The position numbers were made by a program, and so were the translations under genes. Positions 1 to 7,688 of a stretch of 24,220 nt of DNA are shown here, piece by piece (within the stretch, counting starts at the first letter, position 1; the number at the start of each line of letters is the position of its first letter). The stretch is from Candidatus Omnitrophota bacterium. Its GTDB lineage: Bacteria; Omnitrophota; Koll11; Zapsychrales; Fredricksoniimonadaceae. The notes under the pieces are model-generated. The model was not told where the DNA came from. It made no database searches and saw only the letters and a list, made by a program, of their open reading frames with translations. Location of the stretch: NCBI GenBank assembly GCA_015233705.1, contig JADFXE010000009.1, positions 1 through 24,220 of the forward strand, read 5' to 3'.

Positions 1-76
1 ACTTTTAAATCAAAAATTCGGCAAAAAGTGTCTACTTTTAATTCGCAAATGACATTTCGGTGTCTTAAATTGTCAT
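1..76. repeat. AT-rich left edge with direct and inverted repeats
   Basis: The block ACTTTTAA...AATTCG(G)CAAA occurs twice, at about 1-25 and 34-49. AAAAGT (24-29) and ACTTTT (34-39) form a perfect inverted repeat around GTCT. ATGACA (49-54) and TGTCAT (71-76) form another. TGTC/GACA words recur at 30-32, 51-54, 62-64 and 72-74. Multiple terminal repeats of this kind occur at ends of some insertion sequences (IS21-like or IS481-like), so this may be the end of an element lying to the left. It could also be an ordinary AT-rich promoter region; no transposase is visible in the window at this edge. Confidence 0.3.
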
Positions 77-98
77 CCCCTTTAATATATGTTATCTT
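70..98 (+). promoter_or_regulatory. Candidate sigma-70 promoter of the giant gene
   Basis: TTGTCA (70-75, 5/6 to consensus) is followed after 17 bp by TATCTT (93-98, 4/6). Transcription would begin near 105, only about 12 nt before the upstream TTG start at 117 and about 36 nt before the GTG at 141. Nothing else precedes the gene in the window. Confidence 0.4.
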
Positions 99-116
99 TC
101 ACATATATTCAATCAT

Positions 117-3100
117 TTGAGCCTAAAGAAAGGCCTCGCAGTGGGGTTGGTAAGAGGTTTCCTCAAGACATTTGTGTTTCGCCTGGTCGCCGGCTGGATC
201 ATTTTGACGCTGGCGTTGCCGCCACAGGTGTGCGCGCAGGGCCTCAATTTGCCCCAGCCTGGCGTGATGGTGAGCGTGACGCCGGCCTTTGCGCCGGTCA
301 TGATCAAGGGCCTCCAGGTCCATCCCGAAAATCCGCTGTTGTTTGATTTCATCATGGATACCGGCGAGTCCGGCCTTAAGGTTGACAGCCCGGATTTCAA
401 AGCCGCCTGCGAAAAGCTCGTTAAGTATTTCCTCGCTTCGCTCACGGTCAAAGAACAGGACCTGTGGGTCAACCTGTCGCCCTATGAAAAAGACCGGATG
501 ATCCCCCAGGATTTGGGACAGACTGAACTGGGCCGCGACATGCTGGCCCAGGATTATATCCTCAAGCAGCTGACCGCGTCGCTCATTTATCCTGAAAAAG
601 ACCTGGGAAAACAATTTTGGACCAAGGTTTATGCCGAGGCCCAGGAAAAGTTTGGCACGACCGATGTACCGGTGGACACGTTCAATAAGGTGTGGATTGT
701 TCCGGATAAGGCTAAGGTCATTGAGAAGAACAATGCCGGATATGTTGTCAGCGCGCATCTGAAGGTGATGCTGGAAAGTGATTACGTAGCCGCCAATCAG
801 CGAGCGGAGCGAGTTGGCGGCGGAGTGCCGGATCCAGTCAATCCGGCGCTAGCACAGGAGAAGTCACAAAGTCACAAGGTCACAAAGTCACCAGGGAGTT
901 ATCCCGAGCGAAGCGAGGGATCTCAGCAGGAAGAGATTCCTCACCCAGAAGGGGCTCAGAATGACAATGGTTCTCAGGAACTTGCCAAGTCCATTCTCCG
1001 CGAAGTCATTGTGCCGGCCATCGAGACCGAGGTCAACCAGGGCCAGAATTTCGCCCAGCTGCGCCAGATGTTCTACGCGATGATCCTCTCGACATGGTAC
1101 AAGATCGTGCTGAAGGACGCTTTTCTCAACCGGGTCTACGCGAACAAGGGCAAGACGGCCGGCGTTCAGTCCGACGATCCGGCGGTCAACGAGAAGATCT
1201 ACCAGCAGTATCTGGAGGCCTATAAAAAAGGCGTGTTCAATTACATCAAGGAGGAGAGTCAGCCGTCAGCCGTCAGCGGTCAGCCGGAAATGGTGCCGCG
1301 AAAGTACTTCTCCGGCGGGAACGATTTTGCAGGGCTGACGACACTGCTCCAGCACGGACCAGCCGCAAGGGACGAAAACCCGGCCGCCGAGGGCGACATG
1401 GCTGAGGTCTCAGTCCGTGTTCAACCGTCTGATGCGTCTCAGGAATCGGTTAATGCGCCCAAGATGATCTTTGGTAAGCCAGAGGGTGTTGGCCCCAATA
1501 TACCGGGGGCGCACCCGGTCAATATCACACAATGGCTGCTGGGCGTCGAATCTGAAGAGGAGCAGTTCAAATTATATCCTGTGACCGTGAGGCCGGCCGG
1601 GGCTGCGATCGTTCTGGCACGGTCTTTTCAGGGAAGTTTTACGCCATTGGTATCGGTTACCAATCTTAGTAAAGAGGCAGTTACCGGTTTAATGGTCGTT
1701 CTGCGGCAGGAGGAGACGTGGCACGGGTTTTCCGAGGCATTGAGGGAATTTCAGGGAGTCCGCCCCATCGATTGGACGGATAAAGGCGTACTGACAAGGG
1801 TCGGTAATGTGATATGGAAAGAAGCTTATCATTTTGCCGCGAGGTATCCGCTTGTTGTTGCCACGAATTCGGCAGTTCCGGAAAATCCTTCAGTGGTGAG
1901 GCTACCCGGAGGAGATCGCACGCGGATTATGAAGAGATTTGACTTTGGAGATGGTAGGTCTGTTCGGACGGGGGGCACAGCACAAATTTTTCCCCGGTCT
2001 GCACAGCCAGGAGCAGAGGTTTCGCTTCCGGGGACAGGAATTTTGCAGGATGCCCGTCCTGTGGCTAATGCATACGAGCAGAAGGTGGTCATCGGGCACG
2101 GCACGTTCCTGGAAAGAGACATTTGGGACCTGCTGGTTTTGTTAAGAAGACAGACGGCGCGCCGGGAGGTTGTCCTCGATGGGAACGGGCAAAGACATCT
2201 TGTTTTATTGGCTCATCCGCAATCGCCTGAACTGGAAAAGATTCGTGAGAAACTCCAGGCCGACACTGGTCTGGCCATTATCGAGGGAGAGGTTGAGAAG
2301 AAAGGGAATTGTCTGTTGGTCGCTTCTGCAGGGCAGCCGGATGTGATCGTCTCCTGGATCGATGCATCGGTAAGATTGGCGATCGCGTCATTGCCGACCA
2401 TGATGCTCGTGCGCGAGTTCATGGAGTGGCTCCCTGGCTGGCGGGTCTCTCATCCTCCGGGCACGCTGATGTGGTCGATGCATGGTCTGACACAGGACGC
2501 GCTACGTGATCGCTTTGGCTTGAACATGGCCGGAGCCGAGGCCTTTATCAAGGATTGGCTGGCGCTGAGCAAAAGTCTGGCCGGTGAGGCGCTGGAGACG
2601 CGGTTTAGGGAAATGGAGAGAGCCTTGAGCATTGGGCTCGACGGCGTTACGGTCACCGGGGCATCTGCGAAGACGGTCTTTTCTATCACGCTCAATGACG
2701 ATGCGCAGGCGGTCGGCAAGCAAGATTCGCGCCGGAGCAGTTTCAACCAGGATTTTGCATTAGGCAAAATCCGCCCGGAGGGCCGACATTCGCAACATAC
2801 TGCGAATGTCGGGGTTAACCCCACGCCTTCGGCGTGGCCGGAGGCAAATTTTGCATTTCCATCTTTTTCAGGTTATCGACGAGAAAAGATGCGGAATACA
2901 AAATTTGGGTTTAAGAATTATGTATTTCTTGCGACTTTATTGTTCTCCGGTGTTGCGCTATCTTGGGATTTGTGGACTGAATCCCACATGCCAAGTCCGA
3001 TTAGGATAAAATTAGATTTTTTTGACATGCGGAGTATTTCTTTCGATGAGTTTCGCATGAAAAAAAATATGCAGTCGCTGTGGAGCGCATTGAAACAGGG

Positions 3101-6100
3101 GCAGTACGAGGATGCGGTCGGCCTGGCAAAGAAAATTATTATCATTGCTTACAAGTCTGATATCGGGGACGCGGTCAAAAAGTCCATTTTGACACATATC
3201 GTTTTGCTTCTGGGGATTTATAGCGTCAATGCGGCGTTAATGCTTTTGCGCTGGGCCAAAGATAAAGGCTACATAAAAGATTCCGGGAGCAAGTCTCCAG
3301 GAGACCATGAGGAAGGGACAAGCCCGTATCAGGCTCTTGTCGCACGGATAAAAACGCTCAGGAAGAGTAATTACAGTTGGGGCGAAGGCGGATCCGCTGC
3401 GGTGGTTCAGGCGCTCGGTCGCTTGGGGTTCAATGGGAGTGGCGATTTTAAGGTGCCGGGAGAAGATGTGGCGCAGGCGGACTATTTACTGGACAATGAT
3501 CTTATGAAGCAGGCCCTGGGACAGAGGGGCCAATTTGAGACAGACAGACAATGGGTCGAGAAGTTCCTGGCCATGCGGGAGTCTGATCCGCTGGCAAGGT
3601 CGATCTTTGAAGCTGTTGACGGGATGGACGAAAAGCTCCGGGCAGATGAGGCGCTTAAGGTCATTCGGACCCCGCCTAACAAAGAGAATAATTATTACGG
3701 ACTTGGGATGGAAGGGGCTTCGAATAGTGACTGGACTTTTGAGAGATGGCTTCGCCAGTCGGTTCCGGGTGAGGGCTTTAGTCAGCTCGTTGTTCGGGAT
3801 ATTAATTATTGTTTTCCAGGGGCCGGAGGCTATCGGAGTGCTTTCCCGAATGAACAGAGTTTGCGCAATAATATTCGCTCGATCTATATCGTCCTGCGCG
3901 CGATCGACGATCTCGCCCGGGCCGAGGCGGGGAAAACCAGCCCGGCGGTGGAGACGCGGACGTCAGACAAGGCTGTGGCCGTGACGCCGGAAGCCATAAA
4001 AAGGGAGCTGGAGGAGAAAGCCCGGCAGATTTTGGCCAGTCCTCTGGTCAAGAACATCGTGGCTCGCCGAGATTTCTTTTATTCTAGGGGAATCGTTTCT
4101 TTTCTTCAGCTGGATCATCCTTGGAAACAGGAAATTTTCTGGTCCATTTACGAAAAAACAAGAAATTGGTCAACGGCGGAAGTCCTTCAGGAGCTGGGCA
4201 GGATCCAAGGGTTGCCTTGGCAAAAGAGCGGATTTGACTTTTACGATGTGAAGTCTATGCGAGAGTTGTTTCTTCGTCCCACGCAGGGGCAGACAGATTG
4301 GGTACAGGCGTTCTTGCCTTATTTTATTTCCTTGGACATTGAATTCCAGCTCGACAGAAGAGCGGTGAAAGTGAACACTATGTATTGGATACTGCTTGCG
4401 CTGGAAAGGCTGGGACGGGGAGATGTTCTTTTGTTTGAACCCTCGGATGCAGCCCCGGGAAGTTCTTACTATCGTTACGTGGCATCTCAAGCGGTTGAAG
4501 CGTGGAAGGGACAACCCGATGAAGTTCTTTCCGAGATAGTTGCCCGCTATGCTAAAGATCTTTTGTCTTTTACCGATGTCCTTCTTGAGATGCTGCTTGA
4601 TTTTGACCCCCAAACCAACCGTGACAAGATCACCTCCCAGACGCTTCAGGAGGCCTTTGCCCGTCCGGGAAAAGAGAAGGTGAAAGAGTCGATCGTCAAC
4701 TATATTCGTTTGGTCAGATCGTTGGAAGCCCACTCTTTGCCGTGGAGAAAGGCGTTGGACACGCCCGATGTAACAAGGCGCAGCTATGTTAAGCAGTACT
4801 ATGATAATTTGGAATTGTTGAAGGCCGCGGCTGAGGCCGTGATGGTTGGAAAAAATCTCCTTCTCCCTGAGGCTGAGAATGCGCCTATGGCAGAGGAGGC
4901 GCTTACGCGTCTCGAATCTTGGGATGTTGAAATGGATGGCGAAGAAGCCCGGGCCATCGGTCGAGTGGTGGATCAAATCGGCGCTGATGAGCACTCCCGC
5001 GTCCTCCATGTTGGTGCCGGTTTGCATGCCATTTTCGATGTGGCTTTTGCGGTCCGCAAGGCCAGAGTCAACGTTGTTCAACCTTTTTTCTCGGAAGATC
5101 GTGTTCCAGGGGCAGGGCCCATGACGCCGCCGGAGATGATCCCCCAGTCAAACTACTGGTCCAGTAATTTTGCCGACTTAAAGGGGGCGTTACAGGAGGA
5201 TTTCGGAAAGGATCTTGTCGGGGACCGTGTCAGCATAGAGGACAATTGGTTTGAGAACACGGGTTCATCTGGGCGGTATTCCCATGTCCTCCTTCTGCGG
5301 GTCTATGAAGTGATTGGCAGGGATGAATCCCAACAGAGGAGGGATTTTACACGCAAACTTTTGGATTCTCTGGATGACAAGGCCACGATCCTGATGCAGG
5401 TTTACGCCACGGACACAGCAAGGCAGATCCAGATTCTGAAAACGCTGGGTGCGGAATTCGGTTATTCCATTGAAGACGGACGGAAGTATGATCTTGGTTC
5501 TCGGATGCCAGGGGCTCTTCGGGAGCTTAAGGTGACGCGCCGTTCTCCATTGAGTTCCAGGATGACTCAGGGGGATAGCAGTGCCGAACAGGCGACGGGG
5601 GATGATTCGGCCCAGACGGCAGATCCCTTGCAGGACCCCAAAGTCCGGGCTGATATCAAGGTCTTAAGGGAGGCCTTGAGCACGGCGTATGGCGGCGTAG
5701 CGAGATCGCCTCAATTTGAGTTTGTTGGCAGTGTCGATTCAGGTAGACTTGAGGTGAGGCAGGACGTGTTTCGGTTCACAGTTAGCGGCCTGCAGGTGAT
5801 CAGAAAGGAAATGTTTAAGAAAAATAATTTGAATGTCATCGTGGAGTTGGCCGGCCTTGGCCGGCGCTCCATTGTTCCGATCTTTACGGCTTTCAATGAT
5901 CACGACCATTATTATGAGCTGGACCTTAGACCATTTAATTATAGAACTCTTCTGGAAATCTTGACTCAAAATAAAGAATGGCTGACCGGGGAGCGGCGCC
6001 GGAAGATCATGGCAGCTGTGGATGAGGGGCTTCGTTTCCGCGACCGGGAATGGTTTGACCAGGGCAATTTGCTCCCAGGGAATATTTTGATCCGGCTGGA

Positions 6101-6698
6101 CAGAAACGGCGACATCACTGATGTCAAGATCATAGACTTTAAGTTCCTCAAGAAAGTCGAGTTTGCGAAATATTCTTTCCTTCAGGAGATCAAAAACGGC
6201 GGTCCGTTCAACTTGTGGGGACGCGATGTCGATGATGTCACCTTTGAGTGGATGGATCTTTCGGGCGCGAAGTTCCGGAATGCACATTTAAGCCAAAGCC
6301 GTTTCACAGGGTCCATCTTGCGCGACGCTGACTTTGAGGGCGCGCGCGTGGGCCCCAAGGCTTTTGAGTTGGCGGATCTGACAGACGCCAATTTGGAACA
6401 TGTGACTGATGCTGTTCTCGATGAAATAGAGCAGTCCTTTCCGGCTCATGTTCGGGCGGGCTTAGAACGCGCAATGGGGGATCCGGCGCAGAAGGGCGGT
6501 ATTGATTTTAACGCGAAAAAGCTGGATCTGGGTATGTCGCAGGAAGGCGTGAAGGTGCCGGACCCAATCGATCCTGCCATGCTTGCCGGCTTCGAGCGCA
6601 GTGATTTCGCCGGCGTTGTCCCGGTCATCCTCCGCATCACCCCCCTTGCAAGTCCGATGGCTGCGCTGGATGCTGCGCCGTCCAGCGCTTTGAAGTAG
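117..6698 (+). CDS. Giant exported multidomain protein (Omnitrophota-type), 2193 aa
   Basis: A signal peptide covers residues 1-40, with a likely cut after VCA and before QG. The TTG start at 117 has no ribosome site; GTG at 141 has AAGAAAGG 7 nt upstream and still leaves a complete signal peptide, so it may be the true start. A conserved alpha-rich module spans about 45-220 and a second helical module about 286-380. Two hydrophobic helices lie at about 935-953 and 1022-1046. A Rossmann/methyltransferase-like segment (VLHVGAG near 1629) covers about 1612-1815. A kinase-like segment at about 1858-2015 has QGNLLPGNIL where phosphotransferases have HGDLHPGN, then KIIDF. Pentapeptide-like repeats (DLSGAKFRNAHL...) cover about 2034-2095. 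The tail GGIDF...VVPVILRITP occupies about 2127-2182. Linkers carry short tandem repeats and palindromes. The export signal is seen directly; the lineage and folds are recall, and the function is unknown (possibly an envelope or prey-contact protein). Confidence 0.85.
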   Translation: MSLKKGLAVGLVRGFLKTFVFRLVAGWIILTLALPPQVCAQGLNLPQPGVMVSVTPAFAPVMIKGLQVHPENPLLFDFIMDTGESGLKVDSPDFKAACEKLVKYFLASLTVKEQDLWVNLSPYEKDRMIPQDLGQTELGRDMLAQDYILKQLTASLIYPEKDLGKQFWTKVYAEAQEKFGTTDVPVDTFNKVWIVPDKAKVIEKNNAGYVVSAHLKVMLESDYVAANQRAERVGGGVPDPVNPALAQEKSQSHKVTKSPGSYPERSEGSQQEEIPHPEGAQNDNGSQELAKSILREVIVPAIETEVNQGQNFAQLRQMFYAMILSTWYKIVLKDAFLNRVYANKGKTAGVQSDDPAVNEKIYQQYLEAYKKGVFNYIKEESQPSAVSGQPEMVPRKYFSGGNDFAGLTTLLQHGPAARDENPAAEGDMAEVSVRVQPSDASQESVNAPKMIFGKPEGVGPNIPGAHPVNITQWLLGVESEEEQFKLYPVTVRPAGAAIVLARSFQGSFTPLVSVTNLSKEAVTGLMVVLRQEETWHGFSEALREFQGVRPIDWTDKGVLTRVGNVIWKEAYHFAARYPLVVATNSAVPENPSVVRLPGGDRTRIMKRFDFGDGRSVRTGGTAQIFPRSAQPGAEVSLPGTGILQDARPVANAYEQKVVIGHGTFLERDIWDLLVLLRRQTARREVVLDGNGQRHLVLLAHPQSPELEKIREKLQADTGLAIIEGEVEKKGNCLLVASAGQPDVIVSWIDASVRLAIASLPTMMLVREFMEWLPGWRVSHPPGTLMWSMHGLTQDALRDRFGLNMAGAEAFIKDWLALSKSLAGEALETRFREMERALSIGLDGVTVTGASAKTVFSITLNDDAQAVGKQDSRRSSFNQDFALGKIRPEGRHSQHTANVGVNPTPSAWPEANFAFPSFSGYRREKMRNTKFGFKNYVFLATLLFSGVALSWDLWTESHMPSPIRIKLDFFDMRSISFDEFRMKKNMQSLWSALKQGQYEDAVGLAKKIIIIAYKSDIGDAVKKSILTHIVLLLGIYSVNAALMLLRWAKDKGYIKDSGSKSPGDHEEGTSPYQALVARIKTLRKSNYSWGEGGSAAVVQALGRLGFNGSGDFKVPGEDVAQADYLLDNDLMKQALGQRGQFETDRQWVEKFLAMRESDPLARSIFEAVDGMDEKLRADEALKVIRTPPNKENNYYGLGMEGASNSDWTFERWLRQSVPGEGFSQLVVRDINYCFPGAGGYRSAFPNEQSLRNNIRSIYIVLRAIDDLARAEAGKTSPAVETRTSDKAVAVTPEAIKRELEEKARQILASPLVKNIVARRDFFYSRGIVSFLQLDHPWKQEIFWSIYEKTRNWSTAEVLQELGRIQGLPWQKSGFDFYDVKSMRELFLRPTQGQTDWVQAFLPYFISLDIEFQLDRRAVKVNTMYWILLALERLGRGDVLLFEPSDAAPGSSYYRYVASQAVEAWKGQPDEVLSEIVARYAKDLLSFTDVLLEMLLDFDPQTNRDKITSQTLQEAFARPGKEKVKESIVNYIRLVRSLEAHSLPWRKALDTPDVTRRSYVKQYYDNLELLKAAAEAVMVGKNLLLPEAENAPMAEEALTRLESWDVEMDGEEARAIGRVVDQIGADEHSRVLHVGAGLHAIFDVAFAVRKARVNVVQPFFSEDRVPGAGPMTPPEMIPQSNYWSSNFADLKGALQEDFGKDLVGDRVSIEDNWFENTGSSGRYSHVLLLRVYEVIGRDESQQRRDFTRKLLDSLDDKATILMQVYATDTARQIQILKTLGAEFGYSIEDGRKYDLGSRMPGALRELKVTRRSPLSSRMTQGDSSAEQATGDDSAQTADPLQDPKVRADIKVLREALSTAYGGVARSPQFEFVGSVDSGRLEVRQDVFRFTVSGLQVIRKEMFKKNNLNVIVELAGLGRRSIVPIFTAFNDHDHYYELDLRPFNYRTLLEILTQNKEWLTGERRRKIMAAVDEGLRFRDREWFDQGNLLPGNILIRLDRNGDITDVKIIDFKFLKKVEFAKYSFLQEIKNGGPFNLWGRDVDDVTFEWMDLSGAKFRNAHLSQSRFTGSILRDADFEGARVGPKAFELADLTDANLEHVTDAVLDEIEQSFPAHVRAGLERAMGDPAQKGGIDFNAKKLDLGMSQEGVKVPDPIDPAMLAGFERSDFAGVVPVILRITPLASPMAALDAAPSSALK
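863..894 (+). repeat. Four tandem 8-bp repeats inside the giant gene
   Basis: GTCACAAA, GTCACAAG, GTCACAAA and GTCACCAG follow one another without gaps, in the linker between the two N-terminal modules. The unit is not a multiple of three, so loss or gain of one copy would shift the reading frame. It encodes part of a Ser/Lys/His-rich linker. Confidence 0.85.
1258..1285 (+). repeat. Four tandem 7-bp repeats inside the giant gene
   Basis: GTCAGCC, GTCAGCC, GTCAGCG and GTCAGCC are contiguous, directly after the second helical module and encoding a Gln/Pro/Ser linker. The 7-bp period also breaks frame if the copy number changes. Confidence 0.85.
2750..2854. repeat. Cluster of six adjoining palindromes inside the giant gene
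   Basis: Consecutive hairpins: GGATTTTGC/GCAAAATCC (2750-2772); GCCC/GGGC (2773-2783); CCGACATTCGCA/TGCGAATGTCGG with a 6-nt loop (2783-2812); the perfect palindrome GGGGTTAACCCC (2811-2822); CCACGCC/GGCGTGG with a 3-nt loop (2821-2837); GCAAA/TTTGC (2844-2854). The stretch stays open in frame and encodes a low-complexity linker between two parts of the giant protein. It looks like an inserted palindromic element of the kind seen as intragenic repeats in other bacteria; I cannot name the family. Confidence 0.8.
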
Positions 6699-6723
6699 TT
6701 TTCCGCTTAGAGGTCCTTTCTTT

Positions 6724-6752
6724 TTGACATCCACTCATCCGTGTGGTATATT
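6724..6752 (+). promoter_or_regulatory. Near-consensus sigma-70 promoter for the Bro-N gene
   Basis: A perfect TTGACA (6724-6729) is separated by exactly 17 bp from TATATT (6747-6752, 5/6). Transcription would start near 6759, giving a leader of about 90 nt. The region 6699-6848 otherwise shows no gene and no clear terminator after the giant gene; GC-rich words in the leader could form weak hairpins. Confidence 0.7.
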
Positions 6753-6848
6753 GACACTATCTTCGCTTCCCCCCAAGCGGTCCCGCGGAACTGTCCTTTT
6801 TGAGGGACGCTCCCGGGAAAACACATCTTTGCCGAAAGGATAATCACA

Positions 6849-7679
6849 ATGGAGAAACATGTCGCTGTATTTCAGGGGAAATCTATTCGCAGGATCGAGC
6901 ATCAAGGGGAGTGGTGGTTTTCCGTCGCAGATGTCTGCGCTGTCCTCACGGACAGTCCTGATGCCGGTGCGTATTGGCGAAAATTGAAACAAAGGCTCAA
7001 CGAGGAAGGAAGTGAAGTCGTGACAAATTGTCACGGGTTGAAGCTGGTTGCTCCAGATGGAAAGTTGCGTGAAACCGATTGTGCCAATACCGAGGGAATG
7101 TTTCGGATCATTCAGTCTATTCCGTCACCCAAGGCTGAGCCGTTCAAGCGTTGGCTGGCCAAGGTCGGTTATGAACGGGTCCAGGAGATCGAGGATCCGG
7201 AGCGCGCGACAAAGCGCACCCGGGAACTTTACAGGGCCAAGGGATATTCTCAGTCTTGGATCGAGCGGCGCATGCGCAGCATTGACATTCGCGAGAAATT
7301 GACGGACGAGTGGAAACAGCGCGGCGTAGGTGAGGCCAGGGAATATGCGATCCTGACCGCGGAGATATCGAAGGCGGCTTTTGGTCTGACGCCCACGGAG
7401 TATAAAGAACTCAAAGGGCTTGAGCGCGAGAATTTACGCGATCATATGAATGATCTGGAGCTTCTTTTCAGCATGCTTGGCGAAGCGGCAACGACCGAGA
7501 TCGCTGTATCACGCGATTCGCAGGGATTTGAGGAGAATAAAGAGGTGGCCCGGGAGGGCGGCGAGTATGCTGGAAAGGCTCGCGGCGATCTGGAGAAAAA
7601 GACCGGCCGCAAGATCGTCAGCCGGACGAATTATTTATCGGAGACTGAAGAGCAAAGGCGCAAGTTGAAGAAAGACTGA
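6849..7679 (+). CDS. Bro-N domain (phage antirepressor-like) protein
   Basis: This 276-residue protein begins with a BRO family N-terminal domain at about 1-105, recognisable from the FSVADVCAVL motif, the Lys/Arg-rich helix with NEEG, and the ANTEGMFRIIQSIPSP segment ending in FKRWLAKVG. In phages and NCLDVs Bro-N is a DNA-binding module of antirepressors. The C-terminal part (about 106-276) is highly charged and helical, contains ERMRSIDIREKL-like segments, and ends in a Lys-rich tail. I do not recognise it as KilA-C or ANT. ATG 6849 is preceded by GAAAGGA with good spacing. The gene stands alone between a strong promoter and a convergent neighbour that begins 9 bp beyond its stop. No other phage genes are visible, so it is probably a domesticated or stray accessory regulator. 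Its target is unknown. Confidence 0.85.
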   Translation: MEKHVAVFQGKSIRRIEHQGEWWFSVADVCAVLTDSPDAGAYWRKLKQRLNEEGSEVVTNCHGLKLVAPDGKLRETDCANTEGMFRIIQSIPSPKAEPFKRWLAKVGYERVQEIEDPERATKRTRELYRAKGYSQSWIERRMRSIDIREKLTDEWKQRGVGEAREYAILTAEISKAAFGLTPTEYKELKGLERENLRDHMNDLELLFSMLGEAATTEIAVSRDSQGFEENKEVAREGGEYAGKARGDLEKKTGRKIVSRTNYLSETEEQRRKLKKD

Positions 7680-7688
7680 GAGAATTTC

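Noticed and set aside
4170..5081. 303-codon minus-strand frame opposite the giant gene
   Set aside because: No ribosome site or domain; it lies opposite a region whose plus-strand frame has helical, well-formed protein sequence.
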